NCBI GenBank assembly: GCA_037447655.1
Contig: JBBHKE010000534.1
Coordinates: 64,001-106,903 of the forward strand
Source: Zygnema cylindricum
Taxonomy: Eukaryota > Streptophyta > Zygnematophyceae > Zygnematales > Zygnemataceae
DNA length: 42,903 nt
Direction of reading: 5' to 3'
Shown: positions 9,885-22,200 of the stretch, piece after piece
Layout: the number at the start of each line of letters is the position of its first letter
Position numbering within the stretch: the first letter of the stretch is position 1
Position numbers and translations under genes: made by a program
The notes under the pieces: model-generated
What the model saw: only the letters and a program-made list of their open reading frames with translations
Told to the model about the DNA's origin: nothing
The model's database searches: none

Positions 9885-12800
9885 GTTTTTTCATCATATT
9901 AGCCACGATTTCCCCATCATCCCTATACACCAGATTCACAATTTTGTTTTCAACTTTTTCCCTCACAAAACTGAATCTTATATCCATATGCTTAGCCTTG
10001 AAATGATGTTTTGGATTGGCTGCAATTGCAATTGCAACCTGATTATCACAAAACACTTCATGCACTCCCTTTTTAATATACCCCAGTTCTTGCAATAAAG
10101 ACTGTACTCACATCAGTTCTTTCACAGCAGAATAAGAAGCCATGTACTTTGCCTCCATAGTGGATTGAGCAACCACCTTTTGTTGCTTCCTGCTCCTGCA
10201 GCAAGCACCTTCCCCCACATACAGCACATACCCAGAAGTGCATCTTCTCATAGGTGCATCCCCATAACTAGCATCACTCTAAGTCGTGATGTCTGTGTGC
10301 TCCCCTCCCAAGTGCAACCATAAATTTCTGGTTCCCACCAAGTATCTCATGACTCTCTTGGCTGCCTCCCAGTCTCTCTTCCTAGGATCATTAAGACTCT
10401 TAGTGAGGACTCCAACTGCTGCTGCTATGTCCGGTCTAGTACAATTTATAAAGTGAATGAAGCTTCCTACAACTTGTCTGTACGAAATAGATTTCATAAA
10501 CTGTCTCTCTTCCAAACTCATTTGATCATCTAGTATCATCACTCCTCTTTCTACCCTCCCATCACTTAATTTCTTCAAGTCCATGGAAGTGGTACAACTG
10601 TTTACCTTTTCCATCTAAAATTTCTCAAGCATATTTCGGATTGTTTTTTTCTGAGTAAGTCTGATTATCCTCTTCCCCTTATCTCTTTCCATTTGAATTC
10701 CCAAAATATATTTAGCCTCCCCTAAATCCTTCATGTCAAATCTCCTCCTAAGATCTTTCTTTAGCTTATTGATCTTTTCCATAGACTTACTTAACACCAG
10801 CAAATCATCCACATAAATTGCAATTAAATCACACCATTATCACCCTGAAACATATAAATAGAATGGTCAGAATTGATCCTAATATATCCCAGACCGGTGA
10901 GAAACTCATCTAATTTCTTGTTCCATTGTCTGAGAGCCTGCTTCAGTCCATATAAAGACTTTATGAGCCTGCAGACTTTGCTCTCCTTTCCTTCCTCTAC
11001 AAAACCCTCTGGCTGCTGCATGAAGATTTCTTCCTCTAGTTCACCATTGAGGAAGGCGGTCTTGATATCCATCTGGTGAATTTCCATGTCTTCCCATGCT
11101 GCTAGACTAAAGAGAATCCTTACAGATGGGAACCGAACCACAGGAGCAAAAGTCTCCTCATAATCTATCCGTTCTTTTTGGGTGAACCCCTTTGCTACCA
11201 ACCGAGCCTTATATCTCTCAAAAGTATTATTTGGGTTCAGCTTCAGTTTAAATACCCATTTGCACCTGATAGGTTTTTTGTCTGGAGGACAGTCCACTAG
11301 CTCCCAAGAATTCGCTTACATGATAGAAGCCATCTCATCATTTATGGCTCTGACCCATCGGTTTTTCTCTGGACTGTCCATTGCCTTCGAGTATGACTGA
11401 GGCTCATCTAGGTGAGATAGCTTTGTTACCTTGTGAGCAGCATGTTTATCTTGTAGTTTTTTGCTGCTCCTCCGTCCTCCATCGAAGTCCGACGTTGAAA
11501 TACAGGGAAGTCTTGGATTCCTCTGCACTGTCTTATCAACTCCCCTATCGATGAAAACCAGTTCTAGCTCGTCTTCCTCTCTCTCCCCAGAGTGTGTAGA
11601 AATGTGCAGAGATTCCAATATATCTGGTATAATGTGGGTAGATTCCCCATCTTGGATCTCCCCCATCTTGGATCTCCTTTGAATCTTTAATTACGTTTTC
11701 ACTTGTGTCTTTTCTGGGAAGATCTACGTCATCCTCACTCTCGCACTCAAAACTGATTCTAATTTTCTTAGTGTATTTGAAGGGGTCAAATGACTTCCCT
11801 TCATCCATGACAACTAGGTGTTTTACCAGAATGATATCCTGTTTAGCTAAATCATAGACTTTATATCCCTTGACATCCTCATCGTATCCCACAAAATATC
11901 TCGTTTATCCTTTAGCATCTAGTTTCTAGTTTTTCTTATCTGTGTCAAGACTGTAAACCTGGCTACCGAATACTTTCAAGTGAGAGATATCCGGTTTCCT
12001 TCCAACCCATCTCTCATAAGGTGTCATTCCTTTAACGGCTGTAGTGAGGACTCTATTCTTAATGTAGTTAGCACAGTTCATGTCTTCTACCCAAAATCTT
12101 CTTCCTATTTTCTTATCAGCCAACATACTACACACACTATCTCCCAAAGTCCGGTTCTCTCAGCTACCCCATTTTGTTATGGGTTATTCGGTACAGTTTT
12201 TTGATGCTGAACTCCCTTATCTCTCAAGTATTCCTCAAATCGGTTAGAGGTGTACTCTCCCCTATTATCACTTCTTATTCTCTTAATGGGGGTTCCGTGC
12301 AACTTTTCACTCCACGCTTGGTATTCTTTGAAGTACTTTGGTGTTTCAAAGTTTTTTTTCAGGACATAGACTCTAAAAATATCTGGACGAATCATCAGTC
12401 ATTGTCCGCATGTACCCCTTCCCCCCAACTCACGCTACTCTCGTTGGTCCCCAGATATTTGAGTGGACCAGATCTAGTACTTTCTCACCTCTATATGTGG
12501 CAGTTTTGGGAAAGGGAAGTCTGTGAGCCTTACCTTGGGCACAGCCACTACAATCATCCATCATTTCATTATCTCCAAACTGAATTCTTTCTACCACACC
12601 CAGCTTCTTCATTTCCCTCAGCTTATCAAAATGCACATGCCCCAACCGCTTATGCCAGATCATGAAGCTCTGGACACCACCATAGTAAGGGCTCTTCTTT
12701 TTTCAACTCAGGTTAAGCCTAAACATTCCTTGGCTACCCTTATCTGCTGTGAAGTAGACTTTATCTCCGTACTTAGCTGTAAAGAATCCCTTTCTAGTGA

Positions 12801-14208
12801 AGGTATCGAAATCCTTGTCATCTAATACAGAAGTAGACACAAGATTTTTACTCAGCTGAGGAATGTAGAGTACATCTGAGAAGGTGAGTATAGAAGTCTT
12901 ACCCTCCACTAAGACTTTCAGATCTACCGAGCCTACTAGATCTGTGGTAAACACTTTCCCATCCTCATAGTCTATTTCTAACGTAGGAATCTTTCTTAAC
13001 TTAGTGAAGATGTGCCTGTCACGACACATATGCATGGATGCACCTAGAATCAATGAGCCATCTTTCTTGTGGAGCTTCTCGAATGGCTTTAAGATCACAC
13101 TTTTGTTTCCGAGGGATCTCCTTTTCCTCAAGATTCTCGTCGAGACGAAGCTCCACATCCTCCTCCTCATAGGACTCGTCCTCCTCAATTTCTCCTTTTA
13201 CTCGTGTGACCACAAGTGCCTTCTTCTTCCCTACGGAAGAGCCCTCTCCACTGTTTTCTTGGAGCCTTAGCTTCGACTGCTTGATGCAATCAGCTATGAA
13301 GTGTCTTGACTTCTTGTAGAAATGACAAAGACCCTTTGGGAGCCTAGGTTCTCCAAATTGATCTCTTTCTCCTTTGAAGTTGTTGTACGGATTCTTCCGA
13401 TCCTTCCTCCACCGGTACGTTCCAGTAGCTAGAGCTTGAACGCTCTTACCTCCTCTACGGATCTCAATAGTGTTCTCTTGCAAGATTATCATTCGGACCA
13501 TGATGTTCCATTTCTAAGAACTGTCATCCATTTTTTGCACTCGGTACACTATGTTATCATACAGCTCTGGTAGCTTCATGATGAGAGTGCTAACTTTCAT
13601 CTTCATTGTGCCTGTCCATCCGGCACTCTCCATCTCTATATACATGCAAGAGAGATCATTACAGTAATCTAACATCTTCCCTCTTTTATAAGTATAACTC
13701 CCCAACCTTTGCTCCACCAGGTGAAGCTCTTCGATGTTACCACCTCTATAGATCTCCAATAAAGTCATCCACAACTCCTCGGCCGTGAAGATGTGAAGAT
13801 GAGAGGTTGCCAAAGCTTGGGTGAGGTGCCTCAGAATGAAATGCCTGGCATTCATGTTGGTGTACTCCCACATTTGAATATCATTTTCCTCGGTCTTCAT
13901 GACCGCCGCCCTAGCTCCCGTGGCAATAGGAGTCAGAGGTGTCTCCTTTCCTTTCCCCTTTTCGGACACATTGTTGTCCCCATTGTCTGTCTCCTCCGTT
14001 GGAACAGATGCTGCTGCAAAAAACCTCACTAAATCAAACCCTTGTGGAGTCCCCTGAGATGGTCGTTTCAATCGTCCACTGACGATACCCCATAATCGTT
14101 TTTCACATAATGCCCTGTCATCATGGCTTCCTCGTAAATAAACCCACATCCGTTGAAGATGGGCACCCTAAAGGGTGTGCCCATAACCTGTAATTTTGTA
14201 TCCCCCAT
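9885..14208 (-). pseudogene. gag-pol: Element E gag-pol, heavily decayed
   Basis: The minus-strand polyprotein starts at ATG 14208-14206 inside LTR E and runs to MVANMM-like residues at ~9886, where LTR C cuts it off. Order: gag 14208-13514 (with a frameshift near IYWEAMM); a knuckle damaged to CHFYKKSRHFIADC; protease split by a frameshift at the active site near 13030; integrase HKRLGHVHFDKL, CSGCAQGK, SDNRGEY; linker; RT (CKWVFKLKLNPNN, YGLKQA, YVDD context near 10815); RNase H with FCDNQVAIAI. The first integrase aspartate is Asn (HSNIWGP). At least ten stops or shifts are present. It is a clade-2 relative of K. Confidence 0.87.
14176..14188 (-). other. Primer-binding site of E
   Basis: Read on the minus strand GGTTATGGGCACA follows the LTR. 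It matches 12 of 13 bases of the initiator tRNA-Met anticodon-arm complement and lies in the gag frame (Q-V-M-G). Confidence 0.78.
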
Positions 14209-15187
14209 TGGATCACTGAGTTGAGGAAGCCTCTACATAGCTTTTGGCTAGCCCTCTTTCAATTTGGATCACAGCTAACCAAGGAGGCAAATAGACAATC
14301 TAACTGCACTCGTGTGCAGTCGGGTCTCCCTTGAGTCCACAGCAAAAAGAATCACTGAAAATGCCCAACCAGGCAATAAATTATCAAGTGGCAAAGATGC
14401 CAATATTTATACAAGCTTGTTGGGAGAGAGGCGGCTACTTCCTCAATCCTCTAAGTCTTAAACCCCTCTCACAACCCCTATCTACTGATGTACGAACCAA
14501 TCAGAAGATTGTATAGTATAGAAAGGTACTATGGCTGAAGTACTTTCTGTACGGCTAATGTACGACAAGGCCATGGAGGGGACGTCTGTCTCCTTCGGAC
14601 TTGTCCTCATGCTCTGTGGGATTCCCGCTTCCCAATGTTATCTTGCCACGTGTTGACATATCATGTCACATCCGAAAATTGACAAAACGGCCATTCTCAG
14701 ATATCGGCGATGATGGGGGCCGTCGGATCCAAACCAGCTTTTAATGTTCGCCGTCCAAAATAACAAATGTTCAGTATATTTGTTTCGTGCGCACTAAATC
14801 CCAACTAGTTCCTATGTCTTTAATTTGTTATTATGTTAATCGGATTAATGATGTAGCTAATGTTTAAATGGCTATCAAACCCCATGTATCCTAACGAACT
14901 ACTACGACAGACCGCTAAGAGCTGACGGCTACGCCTCGCTCTGCCAGTCGGAGGTTTATGTTCTACCGGACTCAACCTTTTTGTTTTGAGTGACTTAGGT
15001 CACTCTTTAGTCCTGCCTATGGATCTGAGGCAGCCATGGCTCCACCACCCTCTCTCTCCTTCAGTGACTACAACAAGTATTGGGGCTAAAGAGAGAAGGT
15101 GGAGGCAGGCTGCCTATGATTTTCTTATAGCTATTTTAACTAATTAAGACCTAGAAAATACATCCCCTAAATCTAATGATTTCAACA
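14189..15187 (-). repeat. 5' LTR of element E
   Basis: 999 bp, starting TGTTGAAATC at 15187 and ending AAATTACA at 14189. It carries the long U3 hairpin (15029-15114) and a decayed tRNA-like block (14890-14975) close in sequence to that of LTR K. It inserted into the 3' LTR of H: the sequence right of 15187 is the remainder of that LTR. The opposite flank has been lost. Confidence 0.85.
15029..15114. repeat. Conserved U3 long hairpin (HP1) in LTR E
   Basis: Inverted repeat with paired segments GGCAGCC/GGCTGCC, CTCCACC/GGTGGAG and CTCTCT/AGAGAG around a loop containing AGTGACTACAACAAGT. The same architecture with different stem sequences occurs in every clade-2 LTR. Confidence 0.75.
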
Positions 15188-15436
15188 TGGCTAGTCAGCA
15201 GGCTGTAGGGACCACCATCAATTCCTTGGTCCGTCAGTTTTTTGCAAGGGTTGATCCCCCTATCTTCTTCTGGTTGCTTAGGCAGCCATGGCTCTATCTC
15301 TCTCTCACCAGTCTTTAGTGACTACGACAAGTATGGGGACTGGAGAGAGGGAAAGGCAGAGCCTAGCTGCCAAATAAGACCTTTTAGTTTTTTACATTCT
15401 TACCTAGAAAATACAACAAAACCTCATATTTCAACA
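15188..15436 (-). repeat. 3' LTR fragment of element H (F)
   Basis: The first ~249 bp of a clade-2 LTR on the minus strand, starting TGTTGAAATATGAGG at 15436. Element E replaced the rest. Its junction with the PPT of H was split by solo LTR G. It contains an HP1 hairpin at 15281-15371 with near-perfect stems and the start of the tRNA-like block at 15188-15240. Confidence 0.8.
15281..15371. repeat. U3 long hairpin (HP1) in LTR F, best-preserved stems
   Basis: Paired segments GGCAGC/GCTGCC, GGCTCT/AGAGCC, CTCTCTC/GAGAGAG and CCAGTC/GACTGG surround the loop motif TAGTGACTACGACAAGT. This is the clearest case of the conserved U3 hairpin. Confidence 0.8.
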
Positions 15437-16593
15437 TGTAGAAATTAATGGTTTTTCTTTTGGTATTTTTTAGGTCAGAATTGTAAACATAAATGACAAA
15501 AAGAAAGAAGAGGCAGCCTGTCTCGAACTCCTCTCGCGGGTCCCCACACTTGCCACAGTCACTGAAGACCAGAGAGGGAGTTGAAGCCATGGCTACGTAA
15601 GCTTCTCTTAGTGACAGAAATTAGGTCATCCTTACAAAAAATGGGGCAACCAGAACTAGGATTTGATCCTGGTACCATTTATCCATCAATGTAGCCAGTA
15701 GCCGATAGATTTGCTTTATAGACTAGGAATTGTGCTATAATACATAGGGTATGACATTTATTTAAAAAAACACACGTAGGACATTTCATTTAACTAATGA
15801 AACGTACGGTAGTACATGGAACTTGTTGAATTCTAAAGTACCGCACGAAATAAATGTTGCAAACATTTATTTCAACGGCTTATATTAAAAGCCGATCTAA
15901 TCAGACAACTGTGGTTAGCGCCGGCGTCACAAAAAGGACGTTTTGGCGTTTATGGACGAAGACACATCGGATGACACGTGGCAGTATCTTATTGGATTGC
16001 GGCATCTCTAGAAAATGTTAAAACGAATCTTGATATGATAGAAGTCCATGTTATGGCTATATCGTACAATGGTCGTACAGAAAGTACACGGACAACTATA
16101 CTTTTTTGTACAATATTCTACTGTGATTGGTGCTGTACTCCAATAGTAGAGGGTTAAAAGAGAGATTTAGTACTTAGAAAATTAGTAGGTAGCCGCCTCT
16201 CTTTGAGAGAGCTTCTATACAAAAGGTCATCTTTGACCATCCATAACTAACTGCTCAATGGAGCAAATTGAGTGATTCTTTTTACTGCACACTGAGGGGA
16301 GTCCAGGCTACACAATGGAATAGTCGGTCAGAGATTTTTCTTGCCAGGGTGGTTGTATTTAAAAGGGAAATTCAAAGTGGGGGAATTCGTTGAAATACTC
16401 ATATTCTAACTTTGCACTCAGTTGGAGAACTAAGCACACAGATTCTCTTCTTTCACATGGGTGAAGCTCTATTGGGTTTGTGACTGTTAGGGTGTCAGTC
16501 ATTTGGGTTTGTATCAACTTGAAGTCGACACTATCTAGATAAGCTTCTTTGGATTTGCGATTTTTGTGGCGGAACGGTGCTCAGAGAATTTCA
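15437..16593 (+). mobile_element. Solo LTR G (clade 2)
   Basis: 1157 bp, TGTAGAAATT to GAATTTCA, with no internal region. Flanks are caaca (15432-15436) and caata (16594-16598), a 5-bp duplication with one change. Removing it joins LTR F directly to the PPT of H (CTAGAAAATAAGGGGAG on the minus strand), so it landed exactly at an LTR/PPT boundary. It carries HP1 (15512-15594), a tRNA-like block near 15655-15735, a G-box CACGTGGC at 15975-15982, and a GTAC cluster at about 16065-16140. The internal part was probably lost by LTR-LTR recombination. Confidence 0.88.
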
Positions 16594-16598
16594 CAATA

Positions 16599-18213
16599 CT
16601 CCCCTTATTTTCTAGTCTTTTTTCCTTAAGTCCACATTGTTACCTACAAAATTTGAGTTTAGGTGATGGGACAGGCTTTGTTATCATATCTACCCACATT
16701 TCCCTATCTGGTTTATACTCCAAACTCACAATTTTATTCTCAACCTTTTCCCTCACAAAACCCAGCCTTGTAGCATATGCTTAGCTTTGAAATGGTGTTT
16801 TGGATTAGCTGCAATTGCAATGGCAGGTTGATCATCACGAAAAACTTTTTGAACTCCAACATTCATAAACCCAAGTTCTTATAAAAGAGACTTCACCCAC
16901 ATTAACTCTTTGACATCAGAACAAGAGGCCATGTACTCAGCCTCCATAGTGATTGAGGAACCACTTTTTGTTGCTTACTGTTCTAACAACAAGCACTATT
17001 CCCAAAATACAAAACATATCGAGATGTACTACTCCTCATAGGAGCATCCCCATAGCTGGCATCACTCTAAGTGGTGATGTCAATATTCTCCCCTCCTAAA
17101 TGCAACCAAAGATCCCTTGTTCCTATCAGATACCTCATAACCCTCTTGGATGCCTCCCAATCTTTCTTTCTGGAATCATTAAGACTCATATTGAGGATCC
17201 GAAGTGTTATAGCTATGTCCGGCCTAGTACAATTCATGAAATAAATCAAACTTCCTACGACATGTCTATAGTGAATTGTTTTCCTAAACTCTCTCTCTTC
17301 CGAGCTCATTTCCTCACCAAGAATGATTAAACCTCCTTCTACACTTCCATCACTCACTTTCTTCAAATCCATGGGAGTGGTACAATTGTTTGCCTTATCC
17401 ATTTCAAACTTTCCTAACATATTTCGAATTGCCTTTTTTTGAGTTAATCTGATTACTCTTTTCCCTCTAAGTAGTTTTATCTGAATTCTTATAATTTATC
17501 TTGCCTCCCTTAAATCCTTAATGTGAAATGTGCTTTTCAAATATTTTTTTAACTTATTGATCTTTTCCATAGACTTACTCAATACCAGCAAATTATCTAC
17601 ATAGATGGGAATAAAAATAATTCCTCCTTTTCCTGAAACATGTAAATAGAGTGGTCAGATCTGAATCTGACATATCCTAGATTGGTTAGGAATTCATCCA
17701 ATTTCTTATTCGATTGCTTAGGAGCCTGTTTCAGCTCATATAAGAACTTAATAAGTTTGCAAACTTTACTTTGCTCTCTTTCCTCCAATAAGCCTTCCAG
17801 TTGTCTCATAAAAGTCTTTTCTTGTAACTCACCATTGAAGAAGGCACTTTTGATATCCATCTGATGAATCTGCATGTCTTCCGCTCCCGCTACACTGAGG
17901 AGAATCCTTACGAAGGGAAAACGTACAGTCGGTGTAAAGGTCTCTTCATAGTCAATTCCCTCTTTTTGGGTAAAACCCTTTGCTATCTAAACCCACTAAA
18001 ATCATCCATCATTTCACTATCCTGAAAGTGAATCCCTTCCACAACACCCTGTTTTTTCATTTCCCTTAATCTGTTCAAATGCATACGCGCTAGCTTTGCC
18101 ATATCATTATCTCAAGGATACCAACATAATAAGCATTTTTCTTTTCATTGTTCAAGTTAAGCCTAAACATTCCTTCGCTACCCTTTTCAGTAGTGAAATA
18201 AACCTCATCATCA
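16599..18213 (-). pseudogene. gag-pol: Element H pol, 3' part (pre-integrase, RT, RNase H), integrase deleted
   Basis: Minus-strand pol of the oldest element. From 18213 down: GSEGMFRLNLNNEKK (gag-pre-integrase region), MMDDFSG, then an abrupt jump near 17985-17992 into RT ([13 protein letters not shown]), MDIKSAFFNGEL, RSDHSIYMF, RNase H and MITKPVPSPKL, ending beside the PPT at 16599-16615. The jump removes the integrase, the linker and the start of RT. The RT catalytic YVDD reads YVDN. Many stops. The gene is interrupted at 18213 by element I (TSD catca) and resumes at 25279. Confidence 0.83.
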
Positions 18214-19119
18214 TGTTGTTCTACAACCAATGGAGCAGGTGGAGCATAAGCAGTAGTAGTGGAAGTAGACATAATCTTACTCACAGAAGCCTATCAAGAA
18301 TCCTATCAAACAGCTGTTTTCTACAACTCACCAAATCTGATACGATGAACCAAACTACTTCAAACTATAACACAGTATAGAATATCACAAAGACTAACAA
18401 CTCCAAAAGTTTCAGCTCAATTGATCCAACACACACCAATATATGCAACTCAGAAGTTTCCCAAAAACAGTTTGCAGATTACACAGTCTGGAAGTCTGGA
18501 TACATAAAATGTTCTACATCCTAAGTCTTATACTCTTCACTCAGTTGTCCTACTACATAGTGTTGTACCGCCAATACAAGTGTTCCAACACGATACATCC
18601 AAAAGAACTAAACTGCCACTAAGGTCTAAGTGCTCCTACTTACGCTAACAACTAATCTATCACTGTACACTCAATATGACTGAGAATCCAATACAGGTGA
18701 TTTGATCAAATACTTGTCGCTTGGCTAAGTGAATCTCGTCTGTTGACTTAATTCAGATCAACCGCAGTAGCACAGTCGAATTCTTGATTATATTCAAATA
18801 TCCGCAGCTTCGTAGCAGTTGCGTTATCACATACAAAAGTTAGCCGCAGCTGCGTTTTTCTTGTTGCGTAGCAACGGCGTTTTCATGTACCAAAATATCC
18901 GCAGTTGCATTTGACCCGTTGCGTCGCAGGCTGCGTTCGTCCGTACAGACCATATCAAAAATAAACGCAGTTGCGTTTGTTCCATCTGCGTCGCAGCTGC
19001 GTTGTCGTTACCTTTCAAAAACCTGCACTGTGATTCAAGTGACGACGCGTGTCTATATAGATCTATTTTTTCCGTCGTCCTATAAATTTTCTGAGACTTA
19101 AAGCTTTCCAAAAACAACA
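18214..19119 (-). repeat. 3' LTR of element I
   Basis: 906 bp, starting TGTTGTTTTTGG at 19119 just after the PPT, ending GAACAACA at 18214. Same family as the LTRs of A, with the CGCARYTGCG cluster at about 18780-19005. It also encodes the gag start MSTSTTT. Confidence 0.92.
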
Positions 19120-19280
19120 CTCCCCTGAAGCTTTAGACTCAGTATGCCAGCGCAGCTGCGATGTCGAACTAGCGCAGCATCGCAGCATAGCAACGTAGCA
19201 ATTTAGCAAGTCACGTAGTCCCATTATATCCCCGTTATTGGACTAGAGCAGCATAGCAGTATAGCAGCGCAGCAACTCAG
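19120..19280 (-). other. I 3' untranslated region and polypurine tract
   Basis: Homologous to 4784-4944 of element A, with GCTGC-rich imperfect repeats. On the minus strand it ends AAGCTTCAGGGGAG next to the LTR. No coding content. Confidence 0.8.
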
Positions 19281-22200
19281 CTATTCACTCAATCCCAGTG
19301 CGTCCCTACAATACTTCAGCTTAGGAGCCGGAAGAGCTTTAGTGAGCATATCAGCAACCATTTTTGCATCTGGCAAATAGCATAATTTAATCACTTTAGA
19401 GAACACTTTTTCTCTTACAAAGTGTAATTTTATATCCATGTGCTTGCTTTTGAAATGGTGACTTGGGTTAGAAGCAATGGAAATGGCAGCCTGGTTATCA
19501 CACCAGATCACCTGTGGACCAACCTGCATGTATCCCAATTTTTGTAACATGGATTTTACCCATAGGAGTTCTGTGAGGGCCGAGGTTGCTTCCATATATT
19601 TTGACTCCATCGTCGATTGTGCCGTGACCTTTTGAAGTTTGCTGCTCCAACAGCAAGTCCCATTCCCAATTTGCAGAACGAATCCCGTGGTGGATTTTCG
19701 ACTCGGCATATCGTCATAGCTTGCATCAATCAATGTTTGGAGCTTCACTTCTCCTCCGCCTTGTGTGAGTTTGAGGTCTTTGGTTCCTGCCAAGTATCTT
19801 AAAACTCTTCTTGCTGCATCACGATCAGATTTCCTCGGATTCTCTAGACTTCTGCTCAGTACCCCAACTGCTGCAGCAATATCCGGACGGGTACAGTTCA
19901 TGAAATAAATTAAACTTCCCACTATCTGTCTGAAAGGTATCAGTGTTATAGGATCATCCTCCCCTGACTCAAAAATTTCACTGACAATATCACCCGGTTC
20001 TGTTTCTTCCCCCTCTAACCTTTGCCGAAACTCCATTGGTGTTAAACATCCTTTTGCCCCCCGCATTCCATATTCATCTAACATGTTTCCAATAGCCTCC
20101 TTTTGAATCAATTTTATTAATCAATTTTTCCTGTCCCTCTCTACCTGAATACCCAAAATATATTTTGTCTCACCGAGGTTTTCATCTTGAACCGTGATTT
20201 CAAAGCAATTTTAATTTTGTTAATTTCTGCCATTGATTTGCTGACTAATAGTAGATCATCTACGTATAACGCTATATATAATATTCCATCCTTACCCTGT
20301 AAAACATAGACAGAGTGATCAGAGCTTATCCTTTTAAAGCCTAGACCAGTTAAGAATTCATCAAGTTTTAGATTCCATTGCCTCGGGGCCTGTTTTAGGC
20401 CGTACAATGATTTTAGCAGTTTACATACTAGGTGCTCTTTTCCTGGTTCTGCATACATTTCAGGTTGCTGCATGTAAATGGTCTCCTCTAGTTCTCCATG
20501 TAAAAAGGTCGTCTTTACATCCATCTGATGTATTTCCATATCTTCTATAGCAGCTAGAGATAGCAAAATCCTAACTGTTGGAAATCTTACAACAGGAGAA
20601 AAGGTCTCTTCAAAGTCAATTCCTTCCTTTTGATTATAACCCTTTGCCACAAGTCTAGCCTTGTATCGTTCAATGGTATTATCTGGATTTAACTTCACCT
20701 TGAATACCCATTTGCTGCCGATCGCTTTTCGATCCGGAGGAAGATCCACAAGCTCCCATGTATGAGCCTCCATGATCGATTTCATTTCATCGTTTGCCGC
20801 CTCGATCAAGTGATTCCGCTCCGGTGATGAGAAGGCTTCCCGGATGGTCAGAGGTTCCCCTGAGGCTGGCGAGTAGGCAAAGTGAGAACTTGCTTGCAAG
20901 CGGCTACTGGATCTTCTTCCCCCCGGAAATTCTGAGGCTGAAATTGTCGGATCCTGTGCGTTGCGCTTGTTGCGCTGGTTGCGATCCGTAGGCACTGACT
21001 GCTGTTGTTGGGCTTCGAAAATAACTTGTTGCGCAACCCGATTTTGTTCCGATTCCGGTGGTACCACTGGTGAATTTTGCATCTGTGGGACAATATTATG
21101 GATGCTATCTAAAATGACATATTCTTGTACGTTTTGCTGCTTCTGCTGCTCTGTCATTTTAAATAAGTCTATCGAGTCTAGTTCATCTTTCACACTGATA
21201 TTCCTTGCTACAATGATTTTATGTCTCTCAAAAACAAACACTGTATAACCTTTAGAGTGATCACCATATCCTAACAAAATGCCCGGCAATCCCTTAGGTT
21301 CCATTTTCCATCTATCAATAGACGTATCCAAAATAAAGCATTTACTTCCAAAGACTTTGAAATGATTGACATCCGGTTTTCTACCCGTCTAGATCTCATA
21401 AGGAGTGGTTTCTACCGATCTTGAACCTATCCTATTTTTGATATAAACTGCACAATTTAACGCTTCAGCCCAGAATTTCGGATCTACGTCCTTATCCGCA
21501 AGCATTGACCTAGAGCTTTCTGTGATAATTCTATTTAGTCTTTCTGAGACCCCATTCTGTTTCGGAGAGTATGGGACAGTCAATTTTTGACTTATACCTT
21601 CCTTGAGTAAGAAGTTTTCAAACTCTTTTGACGTATATTCCCCGCCATTGTCCGATCTAAGCTCCAAAATTGGTAGACCGTGTAGTTTCTCCGCCCACGC
21701 TTTGTAGTGTTGAAAATGAGTGAAGACTTCACTCTTTTCTTTCATGAAGTAGACCTTAGTAAACCTTAAAAAATCATTTGTAAACGTAACCATATATTTC
21801 ATCCCCCCGGCAGATGGTACCTTTGCAGGACCAAAAACATCAGAAGGAATGAGTTGCAAAAGTTTAGTAGACCTATGTTCAGACTCTTGAGGAAACGGTA
21901 ATCTGTGTATTTTTCCTAGTGCACATCCATTAAACGTTTTTGGTGACTGGTTTGACAGAGTGACACCTTCTATTTTACCAACATTGATCATCTTTTTCAT
22001 GCTATCATAATGCACATGGCCTAACCTTTTATGCCACAGCTCATCTGAGGATAATGCACCAGAATACAAAACATCATTTTCTTTATCATCGGGCATATCC
22101 ATTCGATACATTTTGCTGGCATCTCTAGTTCCTGTAACTGCAATTTTCCCATTTTTGCTAACAACCTGCCTGCCGTGTTTCAGATTGACCTCAAACCCTT

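Noticed and set aside
12174-12665. 163-codon plus-strand open frame
   Set aside because: It lies antisense to the integrase region of E, has no recognisable domain and follows the minus-strand gene; a shadow frame.
15242-15448. Short plus-strand frame across 15242-15448
   Set aside because: It lies in the hairpin region of LTR F and crosses the junction with LTR G; not coding.
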